From: Lonsdalea britannica
GTDB lineage: Bacteria > Pseudomonadota > Gammaproteobacteria > Enterobacterales > Enterobacteriaceae
Length of the DNA stretch: 64,000 bases
Reading direction: 5' to 3'
NCBI RefSeq assembly: GCF_002111595.1
Contig: NZ_LUTN01000020.1
Span: 22,211 to 86,210, forward strand
In this document: in pieces, positions 49,450 through 61,704 of the stretch
How positions within the stretch are numbered: the first letter of the stretch is position 1
How the letters are laid out: each line of letters begins with the position of its first letter
Notes under the pieces: model-generated
Told to the model about the DNA's origin: nothing
Database searches by the model: none
What the model saw: only the letters and a program-made list of their open reading frames with translations
Made by a program: the position numbers and the translations under genes

Positions 49450-50981
49450 TTAATTCTTGCGGAACATTTTCAGCATGCGCTGAGTGACGGTGAAACCACC
49501 GAAGATATTGATGCTGGCAACCAGTACAGCGATAAAGGAAAAGAACGACACCCAGCCGCCATGCCCTATCTGCAGTAGCGCCCCGACGACGATGATGCCG
49601 GAAATAGCATTCGTCACGGACATCAGCGGCGTATGCAGCGCGTGGCTGACGTTCCATACCACGTAATATCCGACCACGCAGGCCAGCGCAAACACGGTGA
49701 AATGCGACAGGAACTCTGGCGGAGCAACGTTGGCTAACCAGCCGAACAGCACGATAGCGACGGCAAGGATGATGTATTTATTCCATGGGGACGCAGGTTT
49801 TGCTTCCGGCTTTTTCGGCGCGGCGGCGGCAGGTTGCGCCTGCTGCGGCTGTGCGGAAACCTGAATCGGCGGTGCCGGCCAGGTGATTTCACCGCTTTTC
49901 ACGACGGTCACGCCGCGGATCACGTTATCTTCGAAGTTGACATCAATTTCGCCATTCTTCTCTTTGCATAACAGTTTCAGCAGATTCACCAGGTTGGTGC
50001 CGAACAGCTGGGAAGACTGGGTAGGCAAACGGCTCGGTAGGTCGGTGTAGCCGATAATCTTGACGCCGTTGTCTGTGACCGTGACCTGATCGGCCACCGT
50101 CAGTTCGCAGTTCCCGCCGGTTTGCGCGGCCAGATCGACGATCACGCTACCGGGCTTCATGCTCTCCACCATCTCTTTGGTGATGAGTCTAGGTGCGGGT
50201 TTGCCGGGGATCAGCGCAGTGGTGACGATGATATCCACCTCTTTCGCCTGGGCGGCGAACAACGCCATTTCCGCTTTGATAAAGGCCTCGGACATGACTT
50301 TGGCGTAGCCATCGCCGCTGCCGGCTTCTTCTTCAAAGTCCAGTTCCAGAAACTCTGCGCCCATACTGCGCACTTGCTCTTTCACTTCCGGACGGGTGTC
50401 GAAGGCACGTACGATAGCGCCCAAGCTTCCCGCGGCACCGATAGCTGCCAGTCCAGCAACGCCAGCACCAATCACCATCACTTTCGCCGGGGGGACTTTA
50501 CCCGCAGCGGTGATCTGCCCGGTAAAGAAACGGCCGAATTCATGCGCGGCTTCAACAATCGCACGATAACCGGCGATATTCGCCATCGAGCTCAGGCGTC
50601 CAGGGACTGTGCACGGGAAATACGCGGCACAGAGTCCATCGCCATCACGGTTACCTGACGATCGGCCAGTTTTTTTAGCAATTCAGGGTTTTGTGCGGGC
50701 CAGATGAAACTGACTACGGTGCTTCCTGCCCGAGTCAGCGCGACCTCATCGTCTTCCGGCGCATTCACTTTGAGAATGATGTCACTCTGCCAGATATCCG
50801 ATGTATCCAGAAGTGTGGCGCCTGCCTGTTCGTAGGCGGAATCTTCGAAGCTGGCAAGTTTCCCTGCCCCACGTTCTATTGCTACCTCGAAGCCCAATTT
50901 TAGCAACTGCTCCACCGTTTTCGGCGTTGCGGCCACGCGGGCTTCATTGGTTAGCCGTTCTTTTGGTACACCAATACGCAT
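49450..50981 (-). pseudogene. pntA: NAD(P) transhydrogenase subunit alpha, frameshifted as sequenced
   Basis: Corrected to 510 residues, the same as E. coli PntA. The NAD(H)-binding dI domain starts MRIGVPKERLTNEARVAATP and includes [16 protein letters not shown]. The C-terminal membrane segments follow an Ala/Pro/Gln-rich hinge ([23 protein letters not shown]). The frame breaks at about 50595: GCC TGA should read GCC CTG AGC ([15 protein letters not shown]). One C (G on the + strand) is missing. The two reading-frame pieces are 129 and 378 residues long. It heads the pntAB operon. If real, the transhydrogenase would be lost. Confidence 0.95.
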
Positions 50982-51487
50982 ACGGAATCCCTTTTCGCTC
51001 AGATTTAACGAAGGTTGTTATAATGATTTACCTGAAGAATTATTTATCGCATAAGTTCATACCCTCGAACTTTTCGATAAATGCCGTTATAACCTACTGA
51101 AAATGGAAGTAATGATCCACTCGTAAAATAATTTTGATCTAAAACCCCAGTCCGGGCGAGTCAAACCACGATTTTTCGCGTCGCTAGCGTTTAAAACCCC
51201 ATATTCCTTAACATAATTGTCGAAAAATTATTTTCGATTGCTTCACAAAATTAGCCGAAAATCGCGGTTATTGGCGGGGCGTGCTGATAAAAAACTGTCA
51301 TGATGGACTCAACGATATCAGTTACCTTTATTTCCACATTTGCCCTCCTCTTTCTGGTCGATGATTCGGCAAGGATGTTTGCTTTAAAATGCTGAAGCAC
51401 TGGGGATTATTACGTGACATAATCGGCGGCTAACACACAGTGTGCCTATTCGAATCAACCGTACTGCGTCAGGCGAAAGGATTTTTT
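50982..51487. other. pntA-ydgH divergent intergenic region
   Basis: About 500 bases without a supported gene. It is AT-rich between 51000 and 51130 (TTATAATGATTTACC, ATAAGTTCAT). It presumably carries the pntAB promoter on the minus strand and the ydgH promoter on the plus strand. No FNR or CRP box was recognised. Confidence 0.5.
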
Positions 51488-52438
51488 ATGAAGCTGAGAA
51501 CTCGCGTTATTGCCTCCACCCTCCTCTCCATATTAGCGTTTTCCGCGCAGGCTGCGCAGGAATTGACGCCGGAAAAAGCCGAAGCCGTTAAACCCTTCGA
51601 ACGTATTACCTTTATGGGCCGTTATAACGCCATCTATGAGGCGGCTGCCGATGCCTCCAAGCGCGCTGACGAAAAAGGCGCAGATGCGTTTTATATCCAG
51701 AGCACGGCTGAAGTTAATGGCGGACGCTGGGCGGTGACGGTAGACCTGTATCATAATGATGCGCCGAAGGTTTCCGACGTCACTACCTACCGTACCTTTA
51801 GCGGTGTGAAAGAGCTGCCAAAAAATGAGGCGTCGCAGTTGGAGCCTTTCGACACCGTCACCGTGAGCGGTTATTTCCCAACGCAGCCAGATGTGACTGC
51901 GGCGATTGGCGAAGCGGCACAGCGCAAAGGTGCCTATTCCTTCTTTATTGTTCGCCAGGTCGATATTAACTCCCGTGGCAACAGTCAGAGCATTACCGCT
52001 TTCATCTACAAAAAAGATGCGGCTAAACGCCGTGTACAAAGCCCGGATGTCATTCCTGCCGATTCCCAGGCCGGTAAAGCAGCGCTGGCCGCAGGCGGCG
52101 AAGCGGCTAAACGCGTAGAAATCCCTGGAGTCGCGACCTCCTCCAGTCTTAGCAGCAATGTCGGCAATTTCTTCCAAACGCAGGCTTCTACCGTGGGGCC
52201 ACGTTATACGGTGACGACAAAAGACGGTAATCGTATTCAGGAACTGAACAACGCGACGGCGGCACAGATGGTGCCATTTGATTCTGTCAGCATCCGCGGC
52301 CGTTTCAGCACGCCGACGGAAATCACCGAAGCTATCGCCAAGCGTGCAGCAGATAAAGGCGCGAAGTACTATCACATTACCAAAGAGTGGCAGGATAACG
52401 CCGATCGCTACACGATTAGCGCCGATCTCTACAAGTAA
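51488..52438 (+). CDS. ydgH: YdgH/BhsA/McbA-type periplasmic protein YdgH
   Basis: A 316-residue periplasmic protein. A signal peptide (MKLRTRVIASTLLSILAFSAQA) is followed by three YdgH/BhsA/McbA-like (DUF1471) domains near residues 40-100, 118-175 and 250-316. Their recurring pattern is RITFMGRYN, TVTVSGYFPT and SVSIRGRFST. ATG 51488 is chosen over upstream in-frame codons because the signal peptide starts there, after AAAGGATTTTTT. It is divergent from pntA, as in E. coli. DUF1471 proteins act in stress and envelope integrity; the exact role of YdgH is unsettled. Confidence 0.95.
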   Translation: MKLRTRVIASTLLSILAFSAQAAQELTPEKAEAVKPFERITFMGRYNAIYEAAADASKRADEKGADAFYIQSTAEVNGGRWAVTVDLYHNDAPKVSDVTTYRTFSGVKELPKNEASQLEPFDTVTVSGYFPTQPDVTAAIGEAAQRKGAYSFFIVRQVDINSRGNSQSITAFIYKKDAAKRRVQSPDVIPADSQAGKAALAAGGEAAKRVEIPGVATSSSLSSNVGNFFQTQASTVGPRYTVTTKDGNRIQELNNATAAQMVPFDSVSIRGRFSTPTEITEAIAKRAADKGAKYYHITKEWQDNADRYTISADLYK

Positions 52439-53063
52439 CGCGCCCCCGACGGGATATCGGTCTATATAGCCGTTATCCCGTTGCTTTCCTATCTCTCTCC
52501 TCCTTGCCTTCTATGCATTCGTGATAGCATCACCCGCACGCCACTAATTGACGATAGTCGCGAAACATTGAATGTAACCCCTCTATTCCAGCGATTAAGA
52601 CTGTCCCCCATTCGTCGCGATAAACCTCGTTATCAGTGGACGTCGAGCTTACTGTGCGAGCGTCGAATCTGATTAAATCAGGAGTCGTTCCACAAGAACG
52701 CAAACTTCCTGCTCTGATGGTGTATCGCCAGCGAAATGAATGCGGTTAAGTAACGGAGCGACAAGGGGGGATTGTCCGTTCTGTTTCGACAGGTTGTCGC
52801 CGCTAAAGCTTCCCGTCTCTAACGGCTGCTGCTCGGGTTGCATTTGTTTAATTGCCATATCGACCAGAAATAAGGAGGGCCCTTCCAACGGCGGTAGATC
52901 GTCGAGGGGACCCGCTCTGCTCGGGCGACAATGGCGACGACGTTAGCCCTGCGCGACTTTTCATCTTGCTTTAAAGATGTTTCACACAGAAGTTAAGGTA
53001 TGGCTATTCTTTAAGAATGGATAAAGTATGTTGTAACTAATAATGCGTTCCTCGTTTAGAGAC
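52439..53063. other. ydgH-kdsA convergent intergenic region
   Basis: About 620 bases with at most one small minus-strand frame (52673-52888). The rest shows no coding pattern or RNA gene that I can name. Confidence 0.5.
52673..52888 (-). CDS. Possible small protein of unknown function
   Basis: An open frame of 71 codons (or shorter from ATG 52858) with reasonable codon choice: MAIKQMQPEQQPLETGSFSG, then NLSKQNGQSPLVAPLLNRIHF and a C-terminus VCVLVERLLI. Upstream on the same strand another frame could begin MKSRAGLTSSPLSPEQSGSP near 52965. Adding one C at a CCCC run near 52910 would join them into one protein of about 100 residues. I do not recognise a family. It may be chance. Confidence 0.3.
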   Translation of the reverse strand: MEGPSLFLVDMAIKQMQPEQQPLETGSFSGDNLSKQNGQSPLVAPLLNRIHFAGDTPSEQEVCVLVERLLI

Positions 53064-53088
53064 AAAAAAGCCTGCGCATTCGCAGGCT
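53064..53088 (-). terminator. Terminator after kdsA
   Basis: AGCCTGCG (53069-53076) pairs with CGCAGGCT (53081-53088) around CATT. On the minus strand it is followed by six T residues (AAAAAA at 53064-53069 on the + strand). Confidence 0.88.
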
Positions 53089-53116
53089 AAGTTTAAATTG
53101 ACTGAAAATTTGTCAG

Positions 53117-53980
<864 letters not shown>

Positions 53981-54015
53981 TTAATGTCGGATAAATCAAA
54001 AAACCAAATTCGCAG

Positions 54016-54825
54016 TTAATGCAACACAATGTCTTTCTGTTCGATGGAGTGTATCTGTACTTTGATCATGTCGCTGACAGGGTCTTCGGGACATTGTTCT
54101 ACAAAGTAACTCAGGTCAGAGAGCGCAATATGGTCGCAATCAAGCTGAGCGTAGATCAATCCCCGGTCACGAATCTCGTAAGGGTCTTCCGGGTCGAATT
54201 GCAACACGGCCTCGCAGGCGCGCAGCGCCAGCTCCATTTGCTTTTCTTCCATCAGAGCGATTTTCAGCGTATCCAGCAGCTTGCGGACAATCATGACGTT
54301 TTCTGCTTCGTCCAGATCCTCATCCAGCAGGCGCGTTGAAGGGCCAATGTTCCCTTTCAACCAGACATCCAGCACATGCTCACTCAATGTGTCGCCGTTA
54401 AGCGGATTGATGAGCCACATCTCTTCGTCCAGCCAGTCGACGCGGATAATAAACTGGGTGGGGAAAATCACAGGCATCAACGGCAGATCAATCTGCTGAG
54501 CGATGTGCATAAAAATAATGCCCAGCGAAACCGGCATTCCCTGACGTGTGGAGAGAACTTTATCCAGCCATAACACGTCTGACAGGCGATACACGCCGCT
54601 CGCGCCGCCAAAGCCCCAAGCGCCAAAAAACAGCGCAATCAGATTTTCCAGTTTCTGTTCCGGGGCCAGATGCGTCGGGATAGCTTTCCGGGCTTCATCG
54701 ACAAGGTGTTGCAGATTTCGTCGCACTTCCGTCGCAGAGAAGTCACAGCGTATTTCCTGGGAAACTAAGATTACCCCTTCACTCAACGGTGAGCGGTTGA
54801 ATTCGAAATCGGCAATAGCACTCAT
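54016..54825 (-). CDS. sirB1: SirB1 family tetratricopeptide-type protein (YchA)
   Basis: A 269-residue SirB1/YchA protein. A transglutaminase-like core (SGVYRLSDVLWLDKVLSTRQGMPVSLGIIFMHIAQQ) is followed by TPR-like helices (AVLQFDPEDPYEIRDRGLIYAQLDC, ALSDLSYFVEQCPEDP). Role is not established; the name derives from an effect on Salmonella SirA signalling. Its ATG overlaps a preceding TGA (ATGA), which fits an ancestral coupling to sirB2, now missing here. Lies between prmC and kdsA. Confidence 0.93.
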   Translation of the reverse strand: MSAIADFEFNRSPLSEGVILVSQEIRCDFSATEVRRNLQHLVDEARKAIPTHLAPEQKLENLIALFFGAWGFGGASGVYRLSDVLWLDKVLSTRQGMPVSLGIIFMHIAQQIDLPLMPVIFPTQFIIRVDWLDEEMWLINPLNGDTLSEHVLDVWLKGNIGPSTRLLDEDLDEAENVMIVRKLLDTLKIALMEEKQMELALRACEAVLQFDPEDPYEIRDRGLIYAQLDCDHIALSDLSYFVEQCPEDPVSDMIKVQIHSIEQKDIVLH

Positions 54826-54917
54826 AGGTATTCCATCAGCATAGGTAACTTGGTGATAATCCAGCGTTTTAAAGATAGCAGGCCCACCAAGGCAAACATT
54901 AACGCTATCCTGCTAAT
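54822..54917 (-). pseudogene. Possible C-terminal remnant of sirB2
   Basis: In E. coli sirB2 separates prmC from sirB1. Here only 248 bases remain, and directly before sirB1 an open stretch of 31 codons reads RIALMFALVGLLSLKRW, then IITKLPMLMEYL. That is a membrane helix plus a TKLP-type tail like SirB2 C-termini as I recall them, and its TGA overlaps the sirB1 ATG. A stop (TAA) stands just upstream. Loss of most of sirB2 is inferred; an unrelated chance frame is possible. Confidence 0.45.
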
Positions 54918-55073
54918 TTACTGTCGTCGTCATGGGTGTCACAACCCCCGGACGCGAGGCAGAATGTAAGTAATTATGCCAAACGGGCTCTCTCACAGCC
55001 AGCACTCCACGGATAGGGAGAGGCAAAATGAGCGATGAGTATCACTTTGTCGTCATTTGGGGTGAAAGGAGCA

Positions 55074-55907
55074 TCACTTCGGCCAAAAACCCAACGAAAC
55101 CCGATCGTTGCCGCCGTAGTCTTTGCAGGTTTCAACCCGAAGAAAACCGTGCTGTTTCAGTAAATCACGCACCGCTGCGCCCTGCTGCCAGCCATGTTCC
55201 AACAGTAATCCGCCACCGGGTAGGAGGTACTCGGGAGATGCGGCGATAATAACGCGCAAATCCGCCAGGCCCGCTTCGCCAGAAATCAGCGCGCTGCTCG
55301 GCTCGAAACGCACGTCGCCTTGCGACAAGTGGACATCTTCAGCGTCGATGTAAGGCGGATTACTGACGATGAGAGAAAAGCGTTGCGCCTTCACACCGGA
55401 AAACCAGCTTCCCTGAGTAAAACAGACGTTGCTGATGCCAAGCCGTTTGGCATTTTCCTTTGCTAACGTCACCGCTTCGGGCTGAACATCCACGCCCTGC
55501 ACGCGGCAATCCGGCCGCTCGCTGGCGAGAGCCAATACGATAGCACCCGTGCCGGTGCCCAAATCCAGTATGTCGGCAGGCTCTGTCGGAAGGTAACTCA
55601 ACGCGAGTTCGACCAGACACTCGGTGTCCGGTCGCGGTATGAGCGTGGCGGGAGAAACGTTAAGTGGCAGTGACCAGAACTCTTTTTGCCCGATCAGATA
55701 GGCGATGGGCTCACCGGCAACACGCCGTTCAAGCAGTTGCGACAGTTGCCGCTGCTCTGCCTCTGACAGCGTAGTTTCACCAAAGGCCATGATAAAAGTC
55801 CGCGCCTTCCCCGTCGCGAAACCGAGCAGAATTTCCGCATCGCGCCGGGGACTGTCGCTGTCCTGCAACCGTTGAATGGCCTGCTGCAGCCAGCTTTGAT
55901 AATTCAT
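55074..55907 (-). CDS. prmC: Peptide chain release factor N5-glutamine methyltransferase
   Basis: A 277-residue methyltransferase that methylates the Gln of the GGQ motif in release factors 1 and 2. SAM motif I is ILDLGTGTGAIVLALA and the catalytic signature is VSNPPYIDAED (NPPY). The N-terminal helical domain (residues 1-80) recognises release factor. Its start codon shares one base with the prfA stop (TAATG), so synthesis is coupled to its substrate. Matches E. coli PrmC throughout. Confidence 0.97.
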   Translation of the reverse strand: MNYQSWLQQAIQRLQDSDSPRRDAEILLGFATGKARTFIMAFGETTLSEAEQRQLSQLLERRVAGEPIAYLIGQKEFWSLPLNVSPATLIPRPDTECLVELALSYLPTEPADILDLGTGTGAIVLALASERPDCRVQGVDVQPEAVTLAKENAKRLGISNVCFTQGSWFSGVKAQRFSLIVSNPPYIDAEDVHLSQGDVRFEPSSALISGEAGLADLRVIIAASPEYLLPGGGLLLEHGWQQGAAVRDLLKQHGFLRVETCKDYGGNDRVSLGFWPK

Positions 55908-56989
55908 TACTCTTGCTCGGACAATGCGGCGAGCTGATCAGCCTGGTACTCCTGCACGATCGGTTGGATCAGCATATCCAACTTGCCTTCCATCGCTTCA
56001 TCCAGACGGTACAAGGTCAGGTTAATGCGATGATCGGTTACGCGGCCCTGCGGGAAGTTATAGGTACGGTTACGGTCGGAACGGTCACCGCTGCCCAGCA
56101 GGTTTCGGCGCGTCGACGCCTCTTCAAGCTGACGCTTTTGCACTTCTGCGGCACGAATACGCGCGCCCAGCACGGAAAGCGCTTTAGCTTTGTTCTTATG
56201 CTGCGAACGCTCATCCTGACACTCCACGACAATGCCGGTAGGAATGTGCGTGATGCGGATAGCGGAGTCGGTGGTGTTGACATGCTGTCCGCCCGCGCCG
56301 GAGGAGCGGAAGGTATCGATGCGCAAATCTGACGGATTAATCTCCGGCAGTTCGGCTTCCGGCACTTCCGGCATCACGGCCACGGTGCAGGCCGAGGTAT
56401 GGATACGCCCCTGGGACTCCGTCGCAGGCACACGCTGCACGCGATGGCCGCCGGACTCAAACTTCAACTGTCCGTATGCACCGTCACCGATAACTTTAGC
56501 GATCACTTCTTTGTAGCCACCATGTTCGCCATCGCTGGCGCTGACCACTTCGACCTTCCAGCGCCGTGATTCTGCGTAACGACTATACATACGGAAGAGA
56601 TCGCCGGCGAAAATCGCGGCTTCATCGCCGCCGGTGCCGGCACGAATTTCCAAATAGCAGCTACGATCGTCGTCAGGATCTTTCGGCAACAGCAGTACCT
56701 GCAGTTGCTGTTCCAGCTCTTCGCCCGCTGATTTTGCTTCGCTCAGCTCTTCCTGCGCCATTTCGCGCATTTCAGGATCGTCCAGCATCGCTTCCGCCGT
56801 CACGATATCTTCCTGCGTTTGCTGCCAGCGCTGGAAACAACGGGTAATGTCGGTCAACTGAGCATATTCCCGGGACAAAGCTCGAAAACGGTCCATGTCG
56901 GCAATCACGCCGGGATCGCCCAACAGCGCCTGGACTTCTTCATGGCGCTCTTGCAGTGCTTCCAGTTTGGCAACAATAGAAGGCTTCAT
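55907..56989 (-). CDS. prfA: Peptide chain release factor 1
   Basis: A 360-residue class I release factor reading UAA and UAG. The peptidyl hydrolysis motif GGQ is in [16 protein letters not shown], and the tripeptide anticodon region is [14 protein letters not shown] (PxT). Length is the same as E. coli RF1. It follows hemA by 46 bases and overlaps prmC by one base, forming the conserved hemA-prfA-prmC operon. Confidence 0.98.
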   Translation of the reverse strand: MKPSIVAKLEALQERHEEVQALLGDPGVIADMDRFRALSREYAQLTDITRCFQRWQQTQEDIVTAEAMLDDPEMREMAQEELSEAKSAGEELEQQLQVLLLPKDPDDDRSCYLEIRAGTGGDEAAIFAGDLFRMYSRYAESRRWKVEVVSASDGEHGGYKEVIAKVIGDGAYGQLKFESGGHRVQRVPATESQGRIHTSACTVAVMPEVPEAELPEINPSDLRIDTFRSSGAGGQHVNTTDSAIRITHIPTGIVVECQDERSQHKNKAKALSVLGARIRAAEVQKRQLEEASTRRNLLGSGDRSDRNRTYNFPQGRVTDHRINLTLYRLDEAMEGKLDMLIQPIVQEYQADQLAALSEQE

Positions 56990-57035
56990 GCGTGGTGTTA
57001 TATCCTGTCGTTAATCGAAAAGGGTGAGAAGGATG

Positions 57036-58292
57036 CTAGTTCAAGCCGAGGCTGTCACGCAAAATTTGCAAACGGTCTTGATCGCCGTCGCGAGCAGCCT
57101 GCTGAAGAGAGATGGTTGGAGCATGAATTAACCGGTTTGTCAGGCGATACGTCAGTTCTTGCACGATAGCTTCTACGTCCCCGCCCTGCTGGATCGCCGC
57201 CAGCGCCTTGGTCGTCATTTCCTCACGCAACATATCCGCCTGAGAACGGTAATCCCGGATGGTTTCTACCGCCGTCTGCGAACGCATCCAGCCCATAAAT
57301 TCCGAACTTTCCTGCTGCACGATAGATTCTGCCTGCACGGCCGCCGCTTTGCGTTGCGCCAGGTTCTGCTGCACGATCGCATGCAAATCATCCACGCTGT
57401 ATAAGTAAACGTTGGGCAGCTTGCCAACTTCCGGCTCGATATCGCGTGGCACGGCAATATCGACCATTAGCATAGGTCGGTTACGCCTCACTTTGAGCGT
57501 GCGCTCCATCATCCCTTTCCCCACAATCGGCAACGTACTGGCCGTGGAACTAATGACGATATCCGCCTGTGCCAGTTGGCCGTCCAGTTCGCTTAGCGCG
57601 ATGACTTCCGCGCCCACTTCGCTGGCCAGTACCTGTGCTCGCTCACGCGTCCGGTTGGCGATCCACATGCGCTTGACCTGATGTTCGTGTAAATGACGCG
57701 CCACCAGCTCGATTGTTTCGCCCGCACCGATCAACAGGACATTGACCTCAGACAACGATTCGAAAATCTGACGCGCCAGCGTACAGGCTGCAAAGGCAAC
57801 GGATACGGCGCTGGCGCCGATATCCGTCTCAGTGCGAACGCGTTTCGCAACGGTAAAGGATTTCTGGAATAGACGCTCCAAATCGCCTGACAAAGAACGT
57901 TCACGCTGGGATTCGGCAAACGCCTTTTTGACCTGTCCGAGAATCTGCGGTTCGCCAAGGACTAAGGAGTCCAAGCCGCTGGCGACGCGCATCAGGTGGC
58001 TGACAGCCGCGTTGCCCTCATGCCAATACAGACTTTTACGGACGTCGTCCGTGCTAAGGTGATGGAATTCGCACAGCCAGTGGATGAGCTGTTCACGCCG
58101 ATTTTCTTCGGCTTCTACGCTCAGGTAGAGTTCAGTGCGATTACAGGTGGATAGCAGTACCCCACCCTGTATCAGCGGTTGCTGTAACAGGCTGTGCAGC
58201 GCTGCTCCGAGTTTATCCTGCGAGAACACAATGCGTTCACGCAAAGAAACCGGAGCCGTTTTATGATTAATGCCAAGCGCGAGCAGGGTCAT
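57036..58292 (-). CDS. hemA: Glutamyl-tRNA reductase
   Basis: A 418-residue enzyme making glutamate-1-semialdehyde from Glu-tRNA, the committed step of tetrapyrrole synthesis in the C5 pathway. The catalytic Cys is in [12 protein letters not shown] (Cys50), and the NADPH-binding [16 protein letters not shown] and the C-terminal dimerisation helices are present. The N-terminus [19 protein letters not shown] contains the site used for heme-dependent proteolysis in relatives. Divergent from lolB, with about 210 bases between. Confidence 0.98.
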   Translation of the reverse strand: MTLLALGINHKTAPVSLRERIVFSQDKLGAALHSLLQQPLIQGGVLLSTCNRTELYLSVEAEENRREQLIHWLCEFHHLSTDDVRKSLYWHEGNAAVSHLMRVASGLDSLVLGEPQILGQVKKAFAESQRERSLSGDLERLFQKSFTVAKRVRTETDIGASAVSVAFAACTLARQIFESLSEVNVLLIGAGETIELVARHLHEHQVKRMWIANRTRERAQVLASEVGAEVIALSELDGQLAQADIVISSTASTLPIVGKGMMERTLKVRRNRPMLMVDIAVPRDIEPEVGKLPNVYLYSVDDLHAIVQQNLAQRKAAAVQAESIVQQESSEFMGWMRSQTAVETIRDYRSQADMLREEMTTKALAAIQQGGDVEAIVQELTYRLTNRLIHAPTISLQQAARDGDQDRLQILRDSLGLN

Positions 58293-58501
58293 GAGTCTTT
58301 GAGTAATACCGATATTAGTATGGACTTCATCTGTGGGGGCATTCTACTTGAAGCCACCATTCAAGAAAAGTGAAGGGATCAGCCCCATTTACGGCTGTTG
58401 GCCATTTTTAGGCGGCGATAACAATGATTGACGATACACATGAAGCCCGCTAGCGTGACACCTTATCCCGCATTTTTCCTGTTTCAGAGGACGCCAAATC
58501 C

Positions 58502-59122
58502 ATGTCAAAAAAACTTGTCCGTTGCCTGCAATTACTGCCTCTCGCGAGTATTTTGCTGACGGCCTGTAGTACGCGACAGCCAGAATTACCCGGGCAAAGT
58601 CCGACTTCCCCGCAGTGGCGACAGCATGAACAAAAAGTACAACATTTGAACCAATACGAAACCCGCGGGTCCTTTGCCTATATTTCAGATAGGCAAAAAC
58701 TTTATGCACGCTTCTTCTGGCAACAAACGTCTGCGCAAAACTATCGCCTTCTTCTCACCAATCCTCTCGGCAGTACTGAACTGGAGTTAAAAGCACAGCC
58801 GGATAGCATCCAAATTACCGACGGACAGGGTAAACGTTACGTAGGTAAAGACGCCGAAGACATGGTGCGCCAGTTGACCGGGATGGATATCCCGATGAAT
58901 AACCTGCGTCAATGGATTGTCGGCCTGCCCGGCGATGCCCAGCAGTTTACGCTCGACCAACACTATCTGCTGCACACGGTCACCTACCAGCAGGGCGGTC
59001 AGAGCTGGAACGTCAAATACCAGCAGTACACCGACAGCATTATGCCAATGCCGAAGAGCCTCGAATTAAGTCAGGGCGAACAGCGCATCAAGCTGCGAAT
59101 GGACAGCTGGACGGTTCAGTAA
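58502..59122 (+). CDS. lolB: Outer-membrane lipoprotein insertion protein LolB
   Basis: A 206-residue lipoprotein that receives lipoproteins from LolA and inserts them in the outer membrane. The signal ends in lipobox LTAC ([20 protein letters not shown]) with Ser at +2 of the mature protein, an outer-membrane signal. The beta-barrel core includes [21 protein letters not shown] and [16 protein letters not shown]. Its stop lies 3 bases before ispE. Divergent from hemA as in E. coli. Confidence 0.97.
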   Translation: MSKKLVRCLQLLPLASILLTACSTRQPELPGQSPTSPQWRQHEQKVQHLNQYETRGSFAYISDRQKLYARFFWQQTSAQNYRLLLTNPLGSTELELKAQPDSIQITDGQGKRYVGKDAEDMVRQLTGMDIPMNNLRQWIVGLPGDAQQFTLDQHYLLHTVTYQQGGQSWNVKYQQYTDSIMPMPKSLELSQGEQRIKLRMDSWTVQ

Positions 59123-59125
59123 GCC

Positions 59126-59997
59126 ATGTCGACGAATAAAATAACCTGGCCGTCTCCGGCCAAACTGAATTTATTTCTCTATATCACCGGCCGTCGGGCC
59201 AACGGTTACCACGATCTGCAGACGCTGTTTCAGTTTCTGGATTATGGCGATACGTTGACCATCACGCCTCGCGCCGGAGAGACGATTTCGCTGTTGACCG
59301 ACATGGACGGCGTTCCCGCCGAACAAAATCTGATCGTTCGGGCGGCCGCATTGTTGCAAACGTATTGCCGCCAGCACGACCGTCCCTTCTCCGGCGCAGA
59401 CATCGCCATCGATAAACGGCTGCCGATGGGCGGCGGACTTGGCGGCGGTTCGTCAAATGCAGCCACCGTTCTGGTAGCGCTGAATTATTTGTGGGGATGC
59501 GGATTATCGCCCGAAACGCTGGCGGAGTTGGGGTTACGACTTGGCGCCGATGTCCCGGTGTTTATTCGCGGTCACGCCGCCTTTGCGGAAGGCATCGGCG
59601 AGGCACTGACGTTCGTCGAGCCGGAAGAAAAATGGTATCTGGTCGCCCACCCAGGCATCAGCATCTCGACGCCGGAGATCTTCAACGATCCGGATCTCAA
59701 ACGAGATTCTCCCGTGCGCACATTGCAGTCATTATTGCTTATCCCTTCGCCAATGATTGTGAACCTGTAGCAAGAAAACGTTTTCGTGAGGTTGAACAGC
59801 TACTTTCATGGCTGTTAGAATACGCCCCGGCGCGCTTGACCGGCACAGGCGCTTGTGTGTTTGCAGAATTCGACACCGAGTCTGCTGCTCGTCATGTGCT
59901 CGACCAAGCCCCGGAAAATTTAAACGGTTTTATTGCTCGCGGTGCTAATGTATCCCCCTTGCAACAAACGCTTTCCGGACTACCCGAGGGTCGCTAA
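59126..59997 (+). pseudogene. ispE: 4-diphosphocytidyl-2-C-methyl-D-erythritol kinase, frameshifted as sequenced
   Basis: IspE is the GHMP kinase of the MEP isoprenoid pathway. [32 protein letters not shown] and the ATP-binding [15 protein letters not shown] are intact. At about 59737 TTA TT GCT needs one G (TTA TTG GCT), after which [23 protein letters not shown] continues to GLPEGR at 59997. The corrected length is 290 residues. Uncorrected, the protein ends at 59770 with an abnormal tail. IspE is essential in enterobacteria with only the MEP pathway, so a true frameshift here would be lethal. Confidence 0.95.
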
Positions 59998-60000
59998 AAA

Positions 60001-60023
60001 ACCACCGGCATCAGTGGTGTTTT
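60001..60023 (+). terminator. Hairpin after ispE
   Basis: ACCAC pairs with GTGGT across an 8-base loop and is flanked by AAAAA and GTTTT. It is a small terminator or attenuator before the separately translated prs, whose leader (59998-60109) holds no other feature I can name. Confidence 0.5.
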
Positions 60024-60025
60024 AA

Positions 60026-61057
<1,032 letters not shown>

Positions 61058-61079
61058 TCGTTCACGTCAGTGATGTAAG

Positions 61080-61110
61080 AAAATGCCATCGGTTTTCCGA
61101 TGGCATTTTT
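61080..61110. terminator. Bidirectional terminator between prs and ychH
   Basis: AAAATGCCATCGG (61080-61092) pairs perfectly with CCGATGGCATTTT (61097-61109) around TTTT. A and T runs lie on both flanks, so it serves both converging genes. Confidence 0.93.
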
Positions 61111-61138
61111 GTTGGTTCAGTACGACGTTGACGTGCGC

Positions 61139-61411
61139 TTAGGGAAGACGTTCTCTTCGACGGCAGCGTTTATCGAAATGCTTCACCCACCAATAGCGGT
61201 CAGACACCGAATCTCTCCCGCCGATACGTGCGCCGATAAGCCAGACGATCGCGCCGGAAAATATTCCCATCAGATCCAGATAGCGGCCCGAGCCCAGCAG
61301 GTGCCAGCCCGGTAGTTGGCTGATAATGGCGTAGGCGACGCTGGCGACCATCAGCACAAGGCCGACGCTCATCAGCAGATTTCCTGTCATTACGGCATGT
61401 TTGCGTCTCAT
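61139..61411 (-). CDS. ychH: Stress-induced inner-membrane protein YchH
   Basis: A 90-residue membrane protein with two helices (LLMSVGLVLMVASVAYAII and LDLMGIFSGAIVWLIGARI). The conserved C-terminal RYWWVKHFDKRCRR matches E. coli YchH (DUF2583). The ATG at 61411 has AGGAGG with a 5-base spacer; the in-frame GTG two codons earlier lacks spacing. E. coli YchH is induced by stress and cAMP-CRP; no CRP site was identified here. Confidence 0.92.
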   Translation of the reverse strand: MRRKHAVMTGNLLMSVGLVLMVASVAYAIISQLPGWHLLGSGRYLDLMGIFSGAIVWLIGARIGGRDSVSDRYWWVKHFDKRCRRRERLP

Positions 61412-61704
61412 ATCCACCTCCTGTAAAGGTTTGACAGATAACGGGGATGTCCTGGCGGTCCCTCTTATTACTCAAAATTATAGGCGCTGGGCTATTCTCC
61501 GTTGCGTACGCGATCACAGAAAATGAATAAAAAATAGTCACTTTGACGACAATTTCTTTTCGGTGCTCAGACAAATGACGGCTTTGTGCCCCTCACGGCG
61601 GCAGTGATATTGGTGATCCCCTCCCCCGGCGTGTAAACTAGCGAGCCTGTTATTTGTCTCTGACTTCAGCGTTACTGGCGTAACGCCCTATCTGGAAAAG
61701 TATC

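Noticed and set aside
51533..52375. A 280-codon frame opposite ydgH
   Set aside because: Antisense shadow of a clear YdgH coding region with signal peptide and three repeats.
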